NCBI GenBank assembly: GCA_031553395.1
Contig: JAVBLR010000051.1
Span: forward strand, 1 to 33,660
DNA length: 33,660 nt
Origin: WRGA01 sp031553395
Lineage (GTDB): Bacteria > Bacteroidota > Bacteroidia > Bacteroidales > WRGA01
Direction: 5' to 3'
Positions 1 through 6,663 of this stretch are shown one piece after another. Each line of letters opens with the position of its first letter. The stretch's first letter is position 1. Under the pieces are notes generated by a model, which saw nothing but the letters and a program-made list of their open reading frames with translations, made no database searches and had not been told where the DNA came from. The translations under genes were made by a program, and so were the position numbers.

Positions 1-4
1 TATC

Positions 5-538
5 TTATTGACATCCGCCGCCGCAACCGTCGCAACCGCCCGACGAGCAGTTACCGTGCACGTGGCCGTGCGTCAATTCTTCGGCAGTAGCTTCGCGAAC
101 GCCCACAACGGTGCCCGTGAAGAACAAATCGTCGCCCGCCAGCGGATGATTGAAGTCCATGACAACCGAATCGGTTTTTACTTCAGCCACAATGCCGTTC
201 AAGCGATTGCCTTGCGAATCGGTCATCGGAATGGCATTGCCTTCAACCAGCAGATCGTTGTCTATTTCGCCGTCGACCATGAATGCGGAGATCGGAATTT
301 CCACAACCGCTTCATCAACGGCAGGACCGTATGCATTTTCGCTTGTCAGCAGAAACGCAAAGTTGTCGCCCGCTTTCATGTCGACGATATTGCGTTCGAA
401 CTCGGGCAACAGGCTTTCCGTTCCGTAAATAAACGTCAACGGACGGTCGGCATTAACGGTTTCTATAATTTCGCCGTCTTTGTTTTCTAGCCGAAGTTCG
501 TATGACAACGATACTACCTTATTTTTTGATATATTCAT
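5..538 (-). CDS. SlyD-like FKBP-type peptidyl-prolyl cis-trans isomerase
   Basis: A 177-residue protein predicted to catalyse cis/trans isomerisation of X-Pro bonds and to act as a cytoplasmic chaperone; no signal peptide is visible. The N-terminal half matches the FKBP core of the SlyD type (residues about 5-70, including the VSLSYELRLENKDGEII strand pair and an ENAYGP segment at 67-72). An insert-in-flap region (about 73-125) follows, then the family motif DFNHPLAG at 128-135. The tail from 157 is rich in His and Cys (H157, H159, H161, C164, C169, C172, C176), as in metal-binding SlyD tails. The ATG at 538 begins directly with the fold. Upstream, TTCCTTTG on the minus strand (567-574) is 7/8 of a Bacteroidetes -7 box. 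The gene is unusually GC-rich for this window: bases 61-120 are 38/60 G+C. The family is near certain; metal binding is inferred from the tail. Confidence 0.93.
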   Translation of the reverse strand: MNISKNKVVSLSYELRLENKDGEIIETVNADRPLTFIYGTESLLPEFERNIVDMKAGDNFAFLLTSENAYGPAVDEAVVEIPISAFMVDGEIDNDLLVEGNAIPMTDSQGNRLNGIVAEVKTDSVVMDFNHPLAGDDLFFTGTVVGVREATAEELTHGHVHGNCSSGGCDGCGGGCQ

Positions 539-610
539 CTAATCTAAATTATTTTTTATGAAACGACAAAGGAACCCGAATATCTCGAATTTTCAAAATT
601 TTTATGCATA

Positions 611-648
611 TCTTACGATCTTCACGTCTTACACGTCTTACGATCTTC
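611..648. repeat. Short direct repeats at the 3' end of the CvpA gene
   Basis: TCTTACGATCTTC occurs at 611-623 and again at 636-648, and ACGTCTTAC occurs twice in tandem at 624-632 and 633-641. The array ends on the first base of the stop codon of the CvpA-family gene. No function is evident; it looks like a small replication-slippage product. Confidence 0.6.
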
Positions 649-1154
649 TACGACAACGTGTCTTTGACTTTTTTGAAGAATTTTTCGGGGAAAATGAAAG
701 GCGCAACTTTGCCGACGGGTTCGTATAAATACGATTTTTCCAATTTATCTTTCGGCATGAAGTTTTTCTTTTCGTTAATTCGGTTCAGCAGCACAATGAT
801 AACGCTTAAAATAAGCGCATTGGCAAATATTCCGAAAGCTGCTCCCGCCAATCGGTTCACCATGCCCAATGTGGCGGCGCTCGCCATCTTGGATACCAAG
901 TAGCCGGAGGTGTATACCAAGATCAAAATAAACAGAAAAATAATGACAAACGACACGATGGAACATGCCAAATCGCTCATGTTGAAATGTTTTTGCAGAA
1001 ATGGCTCGAACATTCCCGTTAAGGCAAAACCGCCCCAAATGGCAAGCACCAATGCAATGATGGCAAAACTTTGGATGATGAATCCTTTCTTGAACCCTTT
1101 GTAAGCGCCCCAACCGAGACACAGCAGAATGATGAGATCAATGATATAGTTCAT
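648..1154 (-). CDS. CvpA family membrane protein
   Basis: A 168-residue integral inner-membrane protein with about four hydrophobic segments (roughly residues 5-22, 28-48, 62-86 and 104-125), then a polar C-terminal tail of about 45 residues. The start MNYIIDLIILLCLGWGAYKGFKKG is split here as MNYIIDLIILLCLGWGAY plus KGFKKG; the D-x-x-x-L opening followed by G-x-x-K-G-F is typical of the CvpA/colicin V production family. The alanine/glycine-rich segment near residues 90-110 (LGMVNRLAGAAFG) also fits. In enterobacteria CvpA is linked to colicin V production and envelope or bile-salt tolerance; the role in Bacteroidales is not established. It lies 109 bases upstream of the FKBP gene on the same strand and shares its high GC content. 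Confidence 0.85.
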   Translation of the reverse strand: MNYIIDLIILLCLGWGAYKGFKKGFIIQSFAIIALVLAIWGGFALTGMFEPFLQKHFNMSDLACSIVSFVIIFLFILILVYTSGYLVSKMASAATLGMVNRLAGAAFGIFANALILSVIIVLLNRINEKKNFMPKDKLEKSYLYEPVGKVAPFIFPEKFFKKVKDTLS

Positions 1155-1196
1155 TTCCGACGAGAACGAATAAGACAGAAATAGAAACAGAACGTA

Positions 1197-1991
1197 TTAC
1201 GACAACAGTTTTTCATAAAACGCACCGTAATCCTCAATATAAGTTTCGGCTTGGTGTTGAATAACAGGTTTTTTCGAAGCCGCGAGATATTCCATTACCT
1301 CGGGATTGAGGTGATCGCCTACGGTAACGAATCCGTCCGAAAAATTGATGGCTAACTTGTTCAACCCCACATAATCGGCGCTTTCCAAAACGGCTACATC
1401 TTTTTTACTGACACCGTCGGTCAACGCCTTTGTTTTGAAATCGGGATTGAACGAGCCGTTAAAGCCATCGTTATAAATGGAATACACAACTTTCGCCTTG
1501 GAAAATAAAGGATCTTCGCGGAACGCTTTCTTTACGTACAGCGGCACCAACCCCGTAAACCAACCGTGGCAATGGACCACATTGGGCATCCAACGCAGTT
1601 TGCGTACGGTTTCGAGCACTCCGCGCCCGAAGAAAACGGCACGTTCGTCGTTGTCGGCAAAATATTCGTCCTTATCGTTGGATAACGTATACTTCCTGCT
1701 GAAATAATCATCATTGTCAATGAAATACACCTGCATCCTTGCCGACTGTATCGATGCTACCTTGATAATGAGCGGATGATCGGTGTCGCTGATGATCAGA
1801 TTCATACCCGATAGCCGAATCACTTCGTGCAACTGGTTTCTACGCTCATTGATACACCCGTACCTCGGCATAAACGTCCGAATCTCCTTTCCTTGCTCTT
1901 GAATCCCTTGCGGCAAATTTCGACAAACAGTCGACATTTCTGTTTCGGGAAGGTATGGTGTAATCTCTTGAGCTATAAATAATACCTTCAT
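1197..1991 (-). CDS. Stand-alone GT5 (glycogen/starch synthase) N-terminal domain protein
   Basis: A 264-residue protein resembling only the N-terminal Rossmann half of GT5 glycogen/starch synthases; the C-terminal GT-B half that carries most donor contacts is absent. The start MKVLFIAQEITPY and the segment VVHCHGWFTGLVP (H140-W144) are typical of the family. The N-terminal KxGG loop, which binds ADP-glucose in GlgA, is not seen: residues 15-20 read PETEMS. Catalysis is therefore doubtful; a regulatory or partner role is possible. Short proteins of this kind are commonly annotated as glycogen/starch synthase in Bacteroidales. The reading frame stays open to 2078, but the ATG at 1991 is preferred because it begins the domain and lies about 38 bases below a TATCTTTG -7 box (2029-2036). 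Confidence 0.8.
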   Translation of the reverse strand: MKVLFIAQEITPYLPETEMSTVCRNLPQGIQEQGKEIRTFMPRYGCINERRNQLHEVIRLSGMNLIISDTDHPLIIKVASIQSARMQVYFIDNDDYFSRKYTLSNDKDEYFADNDERAVFFGRGVLETVRKLRWMPNVVHCHGWFTGLVPLYVKKAFREDPLFSKAKVVYSIYNDGFNGSFNPDFKTKALTDGVSKKDVAVLESADYVGLNKLAINFSDGFVTVGDHLNPEVMEYLAASKKPVIQHQAETYIEDYGAFYEKLLS

Positions 1992-2028
1992 GCTTTTTCG
2001 TAAAAAAACGGATAACTGAATTATGATG

Positions 2029-2036
2029 CAAAGATA
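2029..2036 (-). promoter_or_regulatory. Putative promoter -7 box for the GT5-domain gene
   Basis: The minus strand reads TATCTTTG, an exact match to the Bacteroidetes TAnnTTTG -7 consensus. An ATTG at 2059-2062 lies 22 bases upstream, close to the usual 19-21 spacing for a -33 TTTG. The resulting short leader supports the ATG at 1991. Confidence 0.5.
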
Positions 2037-2100
2037 ATAAAATAAAATTGAATATAAACAATACCGGGTGTATGACAAATTGCAATTCCATCGTATTTTT

Positions 2101-2176
2101 TACCCCCGACCTCTATAGGGAAGCTACGGTATACCGCGCTTTGTGCAAGTCCCCTTTAGGGAATTTAGGGGTAAAT
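2101..2176. repeat. GC-rich imperfect inverted repeat (REP-like) between genes
   Basis: The block starts with TACCCCC and ends with GGGGTA, and holds two related inner motifs (CCTCTATAGGGA and CCCCTTTAGGGA). Such short C/G-run palindromes in intergenic DNA resemble dispersed repetitive extragenic elements of Bacteroidetes. It marks the place where the GC-rich left end gives way to AT-rich DNA. Confidence 0.4.
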
Positions 2177-2220
2177 TAGACAATAAATTGAAAAGTTGGC
2201 ATTCGTTTTCAACTTTCATT

Positions 2221-2895
2221 TCAAAACAATCCTTTTTCAAATGGAGTCCAAAAACAAGCTTTAACTCCCGCCTGTTTCAGGCATTGATTTGTCCATGAAT
2301 TGCACGTAAAGAAAAGATTATAACGGTTTTTCGCTTCGTAAAAAATATCATTATTACCATAAAGCGGAACATTCGGAATATAAATCATATTACCCAAACT
2401 ATCCCGTTTAAACTGATTATCAACATAATCAACAATTTTTAGATATTCATTTTTCCCGACACGAATCCTGCGACATTTTTCGCCTTCCTTCATTGTTTTA
2501 TAGAAAGTCGTGTGCATAGCCGTAGTACTCAACCAAAAAGAAGCTTTGAAAGCTACACTGAATTTCAACTCAGCCCATGTAGGCGTATCCAGATAAAAGC
2601 CCTTATCGCCCCAACCAAATGACAAATATTGCAAGGTCGAATCCTGCGCAATTGTTTTTCTATAATCAATTTCGGTTCTCCAATCTTTGTATTCATTTTT
2701 TACCGGCAACACAATATCCGTATGCACTCCATTTGAAAATAAATAGATATCGATTCCATCTTCCGGCTCCTTGAAATTCTTATTTACCTGTATATGAGAC
2801 AAAATAAAAAATGCTACAAAATACAACGCGACAAAAACAATAAATCCGGCAATGATATACAAGATAATTCTTATAAACTTTTTTAGAAATTTCAT
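2221..2895 (-). CDS. DUF2459 / TIGR02117 family membrane-anchored protein
   Basis: A 224-residue protein with one N-terminal transmembrane anchor (about residues 8-32, very hydrophobic) and a C-terminal domain outside the cytoplasmic membrane. Features recalling DUF2459 (TIGR02117) are NGVHTDIVLPV near residue 55, SFGWGDKGFYLDTPTW near 92-107, STTAMHTTFY near 124, and CNSWTNQCLKQAG near the C terminus. The conserved His of GVHTD and the Cys of CNSW could form a papain/NlpC-like pair, but this is inference; the family has no assigned reaction that I can cite. It follows menG on the same strand, separated by a long AT-rich hairpin (2925-2977), so shared transcription is uncertain. Base composition matches the AT-rich remainder of the window. 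Confidence 0.8.
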   Translation of the reverse strand: MKFLKKFIRIILYIIAGFIVFVALYFVAFFILSHIQVNKNFKEPEDGIDIYLFSNGVHTDIVLPVKNEYKDWRTEIDYRKTIAQDSTLQYLSFGWGDKGFYLDTPTWAELKFSVAFKASFWLSTTAMHTTFYKTMKEGEKCRRIRVGKNEYLKIVDYVDNQFKRDSLGNMIYIPNVPLYGNNDIFYEAKNRYNLFFTCNSWTNQCLKQAGVKACFWTPFEKGLF

Positions 2896-2924
2896 CTTTT
2901 TGGTTATTCGTCATTTCGTTGTTA

Positions 2925-2977
2925 GTTATTTGTTGTTGGTTGTTTTTACGAATAACAAATAACCAACAACAAATAAC
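2925..2977 (-). terminator. Long AT-rich hairpin between menG and the DUF2459 gene
   Basis: Arms 2925-2942 and 2960-2977 are inverted copies matching at 17 of 18 positions, with a 17-base loop. The hairpin sits just below the menG stop on the minus strand. There is no clean T-run after it, so it may be an attenuator or mRNA-stability element rather than a strong terminator. Confidence 0.45.
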
Positions 2978-2984
2978 AAAGTCA

Positions 2985-3731
2985 TCACTTACCTTTTGTT
3001 CCCAAATACATTGTACATATTCCGAATGTTAGTTTTTTATACATAACATCAACAAAACCGTTTTTAGTTAATATTCCAGCCATTTCTTTATTTTGAGGAA
3101 AAGCGGCAATTGATTTTGGAAGATAACTATATGCGGCTTTACTTCCGGAAATTAATCTACCGATAGTAGGAATAATTATCTTGGAATAAATATAATACGC
3201 CTGTTTCATAGGAAAATGTTCGGGAACCGAAAGTTCGAGTATCATTAACTTTCCTCCGGGACGTAATACACGAAGAATTTCCTGCAGGCTTTTATCCAAA
3301 TCCTGAAAATTACGAACACCAAAAGCTGCCATTGCCGCATCAAACATATCTGTTTCGATATGTAAATCGGCACAATCTTGTTTTTCAAATTCAATTTTGC
3401 CGGATAAACCTGCTTTTCCTACTTTTTGCCGGCCGATGTCCATCATTCCTTCGGAAATATCAATTCCAAGTATTTTCTTTGGTTGCAATCGCATATAAGC
3501 CTCCAAAGCCAAATCTCCGGTTCCGGTGGCAATATCCAATATATTTTTCGGAGAAATATCTTTCAACGACAAAATTCCCTTTTTCCGCCAACCACGGTCA
3601 ATTCCAAAAGAAAGTGTGTGGTTCAACAAATCATATTGAGTTGCAATATCATCAAACATTTGTTCAACTTGTGCACTTTTTTGGGCATCATTCCCGGTAT
3701 AAGGAACTATTTCTTCAGCTTTGTATGTCAT
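2985..3731 (-). CDS. menG: Demethylmenaquinone methyltransferase (UbiE/MenG)
   Basis: A 248-residue SAM-dependent methyltransferase expected to methylate demethylmenaquinone in the last step of menaquinone synthesis, at the cytoplasmic membrane face. SAM-binding motif I is ILDIATGTGDLALEA (residues about 66-80). The UbiE/MenG signature follows: AAFGVRNFQDLDKSLQEI, then VLRPGGKLMILELS. The C-terminal part, with an SYLPKSIAAFP segment, also fits the family. An upstream in-frame GTG at 3752 would add seven residues; the ATG at 3731 is preferred because MTYKAEEIVPY matches the usual family start. The gene is divergent from menA, and pairing of the two last menaquinone steps supports MenG over UbiE. 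Length is normal for the family. Confidence 0.95.
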   Translation of the reverse strand: MTYKAEEIVPYTGNDAQKSAQVEQMFDDIATQYDLLNHTLSFGIDRGWRKKGILSLKDISPKNILDIATGTGDLALEAYMRLQPKKILGIDISEGMMDIGRQKVGKAGLSGKIEFEKQDCADLHIETDMFDAAMAAFGVRNFQDLDKSLQEILRVLRPGGKLMILELSVPEHFPMKQAYYIYSKIIIPTIGRLISGSKAAYSYLPKSIAAFPQNKEMAGILTKNGFVDVMYKKLTFGICTMYLGTKGK

Positions 3732-3776
3732 AACAAAAAACAATTTTGCCACGAAATTACAATTTTATTTTTAGCT

Positions 3777-3784
3777 TATCTTTG
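3777..3784 (+). promoter_or_regulatory. Putative -7 box for menA
   Basis: TATCTTTG matches TAnnTTTG exactly, 26 bases before the menA ATG. The nearest upstream TTTG (3745-3748) is 28 bases away, longer than the usual spacer, so the -33 element is unclear. Confidence 0.4.
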
Positions 3785-3810
3785 TAGTAATAAAATAAAC
3801 CTGATACAGT

Positions 3811-4704
3811 ATGTCTGATATAGAAAAAAATTCACCAAAGGCTTGGATATTGGCAGCCCGTCCAAAAACATTACCGGCAGCGGCAACTCCCGTTATTATA
3901 GGTTGTGCATTAGCATTTCATTATGGATATTTCATGTGGAAACCGGCTTTAATATGTTTTATCTTTGCTCTAATCGCTCAAATAATATCCAACTTTGCAA
4001 ATGATTACTTCGATTATAAAAAAGGAAGTGACAATAAAGACCGGTTGGGACCCAAAAGAGCTGTAACAGAAGGCTGGATTACTCCAAAATCCATGCTGAT
4101 TGCCACAATCGGATTATTAATAATAGACTGCATTATTGGACTTTCCCTTATCTATTATGGAGGATGGCAACTGATTATTGTAGGAATATTTGTTGCCATA
4201 TTTGCATTGGCATATTCCGGAGGCCCCTACCCTTTGGCGTATCATGGATGGGGAGATATATGCGTTTTCGTTTTCTTTGGAATCATTCCCGTTGGTTTTA
4301 CTTTTTATGTACAGGCACTACAATGGACACTTCCGGTAACTATTTGCGGAATAGCCACCGGATTGGTTATCATCAATATTCTGGTAACAAACAATTACAG
4401 AGACAGAGACACCGATAAAGAATCCAATAAAAAAACGACCATTGTATTATTCGGAGAAAAATTCGGGAGGTATTTTTACTTATTCAATGGAATAATTGCC
4501 ATATGTTGTTGTCAATATTTTTGGATAGAAAAGTCCTTTTGGGCTGCTATCTTACCCATTATATATTTGATATTCCACATAATAACATGGAAAGAAATGG
4601 TACACATCAAACAAGGAAAAGGATTAATTGCCATATTAGAAAAAACAGCACGTAATGTGTTAATATTCGGATTATTATTATCAATAGGATTGATACTTTC
4701 ATAA
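3811..4704 (+). CDS. menA: 1,4-dihydroxy-2-naphthoate polyprenyltransferase (MenA)
   Basis: A 297-residue UbiA-superfamily membrane enzyme that attaches a polyprenyl chain to 1,4-dihydroxy-2-naphthoate to give demethylmenaquinone, the substrate of the neighbouring MenG. Two Asp-rich motifs are visible: NDYFDYKKGSD at residues 64-74, which binds the prenyl diphosphate through Mg2+, and NNYRDRDTDKESNKKT starting at 194. The rest is about eight or nine hydrophobic helices. The opening AWILAARPKTLPAAATPV is typical of MenA rather than UbiA. The ATG at 3811 follows a -7 box at 3777-3784. Divergent arrangement with menG places consecutive quinone steps side by side. Length is normal for MenA. Confidence 0.96.
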   Translation: MSDIEKNSPKAWILAARPKTLPAAATPVIIGCALAFHYGYFMWKPALICFIFALIAQIISNFANDYFDYKKGSDNKDRLGPKRAVTEGWITPKSMLIATIGLLIIDCIIGLSLIYYGGWQLIIVGIFVAIFALAYSGGPYPLAYHGWGDICVFVFFGIIPVGFTFYVQALQWTLPVTICGIATGLVIINILVTNNYRDRDTDKESNKKTTIVLFGEKFGRYFYLFNGIIAICCCQYFWIEKSFWAAILPIIYLIFHIITWKEMVHIKQGKGLIAILEKTARNVLIFGLLLSIGLILS

Positions 4705-4798
4705 TATTCATCTAATAATTAAACTGGAACAACAAGACCTCATGAACTAATTTACATAAAGATGTACAATAATGCAGTTATGAAAAATTGAAAAACTG

Positions 4799-4806
4799 TA
4801 ATTTTG
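4799..4806 (+). promoter_or_regulatory. Putative -7 box for the PL9 lyase gene
   Basis: TAATTTTG matches TAnnTTTG and lies 34 bases before the ATG at 4841. No clear TTTG is found at the -33 position. A CAGTT...AACTG inverted pair (4775-4798) abuts it and could be an operator. Confidence 0.35.
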
Positions 4807-4840
4807 TTGTATTCTAATTAATTATCTAATTATTTAACCC

Positions 4841-6442
4841 ATGAAATTCAAATACACACTTTTAACCGTACTAAGTTTATTTATCGTTTCAGCAGGATTT
4901 GCCAAAAACTATTATGTCGCAACAGATGGAAATGATGCAACAGGAACAGGAACTATTGATGCACCCTATGCTTCAATTAAAAAGGCTCATTCTTTGGTTG
5001 TCGCTGGAGACACTGTTTTCATCCGTGGCGGACGATACATGATGGAGGAATCGCAAATAGAAACCACAAGTAGCATTTGGAAGTACATGTTTAACATGAC
5101 TAAAAACGGAACGGCTGCAAAACGGATTTGTTTTTGGGCATATCCGGGTGAAAAACCCATTATCGACATGTCGAATGTAAAACCTGCTAATTTTCGTATC
5201 ATTGTGTTTTATGTAAAAGGCTCCTACCTTCATTTCAAAGGATTGGAGATTGTAGGGACACAAGTAACTATCCTTGAACACACTCAATCGGAATGTTTCC
5301 GCAACGAAGGCGGCAGTAATAATATATACGAACAATGCTCAATGCATAATGGTAAGGCCATTGGTTTTTACCTTACAAGCGGGTCTAATAATTTGGTTCT
5401 AAATTGTGATGCATACGAAAATTGGGACGATGTTTCGGAAGATAAAAAAGGAGGAAATGTAGATGGATTCGGGTTTCATCCTAAAAAAGGAAGTACCGGA
5501 AATATTTGTCGTGGATGCCGTGCTTGGTTTAATAGTGACGACGGTTATGATTGCATTAATGCAAGCGAATCGGTAATTTTCGATAATTGCTGGGCATTCT
5601 ATAATGGTTACAACACCTCTTTTGCTTCTATGAAAGACGGCAACGGATTTAAAGCCGGAGGTTACGGAGCTGCGCCTGTAGTAACCAGCTTACCAAATCC
5701 TATTCCGGCTCATACCGTTCGGTTTTGCATGGCCTACCGCAATAAAGCAAATGGATTTTACGCCAATCATCATACCGAAACAGGCGGTTATTGGTACAAC
5801 AATACAGCTTACCGTAATTCTACCAATTACAATATGTTAAGTCAAAAAATCACAAGCGAAAGTACCACTGCTATAGATTGTCCGGGTATCAGGCATATTT
5901 TGCGCAACAATGTATCGTTCAAGACAAGTAAAGACACAGCGAATATGGGTAGCAGTGATATGATTTACAATACATTTACACCTAAAGCTGGAATTACTGT
6001 AAGTGCTGCCGATTTTTTAAGTACCGATGAAAGTTTATTAATCTCGCCTCGTCAAGCCAATGGAAGTTTGCCGGATGTTGCTTTCTTAAAGTTAAAAGCC
6101 GGAAGCAAATTGATTGATACCGGAATTAATATTGGTTTTTCATTTCTCGGAAGTGCGCCTGATATGGGAGCTTTTGAATACAAATCTACTTCAACTATCA
6201 ACGATATAAAAGAAAATGATAGAGTTCTGTTTTATCCCAATCCTGTAAAAACAAGTTTGTATTTTACTGATAGTAATAATGAGAAAGTAGAAATATATAC
6301 TCTCTTCGGACAAAAAATAATTGAAACAAAAGCCCAACAATTAGATGTTTCCGGCCTTAATGCAGGAAATTATTTAGTAGTTATCTATCAAAAAGACAAT
6401 CAAAAATCATGCTCAAAAATGATTAAATTAGCTTCTAATTGA
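4841..6442 (+). CDS. T9SS-exported PL9 family pectate lyase
   Basis: A 533-residue secreted enzyme predicted to cleave polygalacturonate by beta-elimination outside the cell. An N-terminal signal peptide (residues 1-21, ending GFAK) precedes a right-handed parallel beta-helix (about 22-450). The central part carries the PL9 signature: NVDGFGFHPKKG (D208), NSDDGYDCI (D233, D234, D237) and DGNGFKAGG (K271). By comparison with Erwinia Pel9A, these Asp residues are candidate Ca2+ ligands and K271 the likely catalytic base. Residues about 463-533 form a type A T9SS sorting domain: FYPNPVKTSLYF at its start, IYTLFGQKI in the middle, and GLNAGNYLVVIYQ near the end. The protein is therefore expected to be secreted through the outer membrane and attached to the surface or released. 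It is followed by a strong hairpin (6467-6502), so it is probably monocistronic. Confidence 0.92.
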   Translation: MKFKYTLLTVLSLFIVSAGFAKNYYVATDGNDATGTGTIDAPYASIKKAHSLVVAGDTVFIRGGRYMMEESQIETTSSIWKYMFNMTKNGTAAKRICFWAYPGEKPIIDMSNVKPANFRIIVFYVKGSYLHFKGLEIVGTQVTILEHTQSECFRNEGGSNNIYEQCSMHNGKAIGFYLTSGSNNLVLNCDAYENWDDVSEDKKGGNVDGFGFHPKKGSTGNICRGCRAWFNSDDGYDCINASESVIFDNCWAFYNGYNTSFASMKDGNGFKAGGYGAAPVVTSLPNPIPAHTVRFCMAYRNKANGFYANHHTETGGYWYNNTAYRNSTNYNMLSQKITSESTTAIDCPGIRHILRNNVSFKTSKDTANMGSSDMIYNTFTPKAGITVSAADFLSTDESLLISPRQANGSLPDVAFLKLKAGSKLIDTGINIGFSFLGSAPDMGAFEYKSTSTINDIKENDRVLFYPNPVKTSLYFTDSNNEKVEIYTLFGQKIIETKAQQLDVSGLNAGNYLVVIYQKDNQKSCSKMIKLASN

Positions 6443-6466
6443 ATTTTTAGTCATAGATTATTAACC

Positions 6467-6502
6467 TTAAGGCCAAATTAGTACAATTTAATTTGGCCTT
6501 AA
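6467..6502 (+). terminator. Intrinsic terminator after the PL9 lyase
   Basis: A perfect 14-bp stem (TTAAGGCCAAATTA at 6467-6480, pairing with 6489-6502) with an 8-base loop lies 25 bases past the stop codon. The downstream strand is AT-rich without a long T-run. Confidence 0.7.
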
Positions 6503-6663
6503 TAGTAAAACTAAAGTCTTTATATTGATACCGATTTGAAAGTTTTACGTATTACATATTGGATTCCTTTTAAATATTATTTTCATACATTTACCTTGAA
6601 CCAATTAAAATTCAAAATAATTTTCTATATTTACGCTATTTTAGAATATAAAAACAAAAAATA

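Noticed and set aside
8..490. 160-codon open frame on the plus strand opposite the FKBP gene
   Set aside because: It is an antisense shadow of a strongly supported FKBP gene; the translation has no recognisable domain.
4973..5335. Minus-strand open frame inside the PL9 gene
   Set aside because: It is a shadow frame of the lyase, without a signal or a domain of its own.
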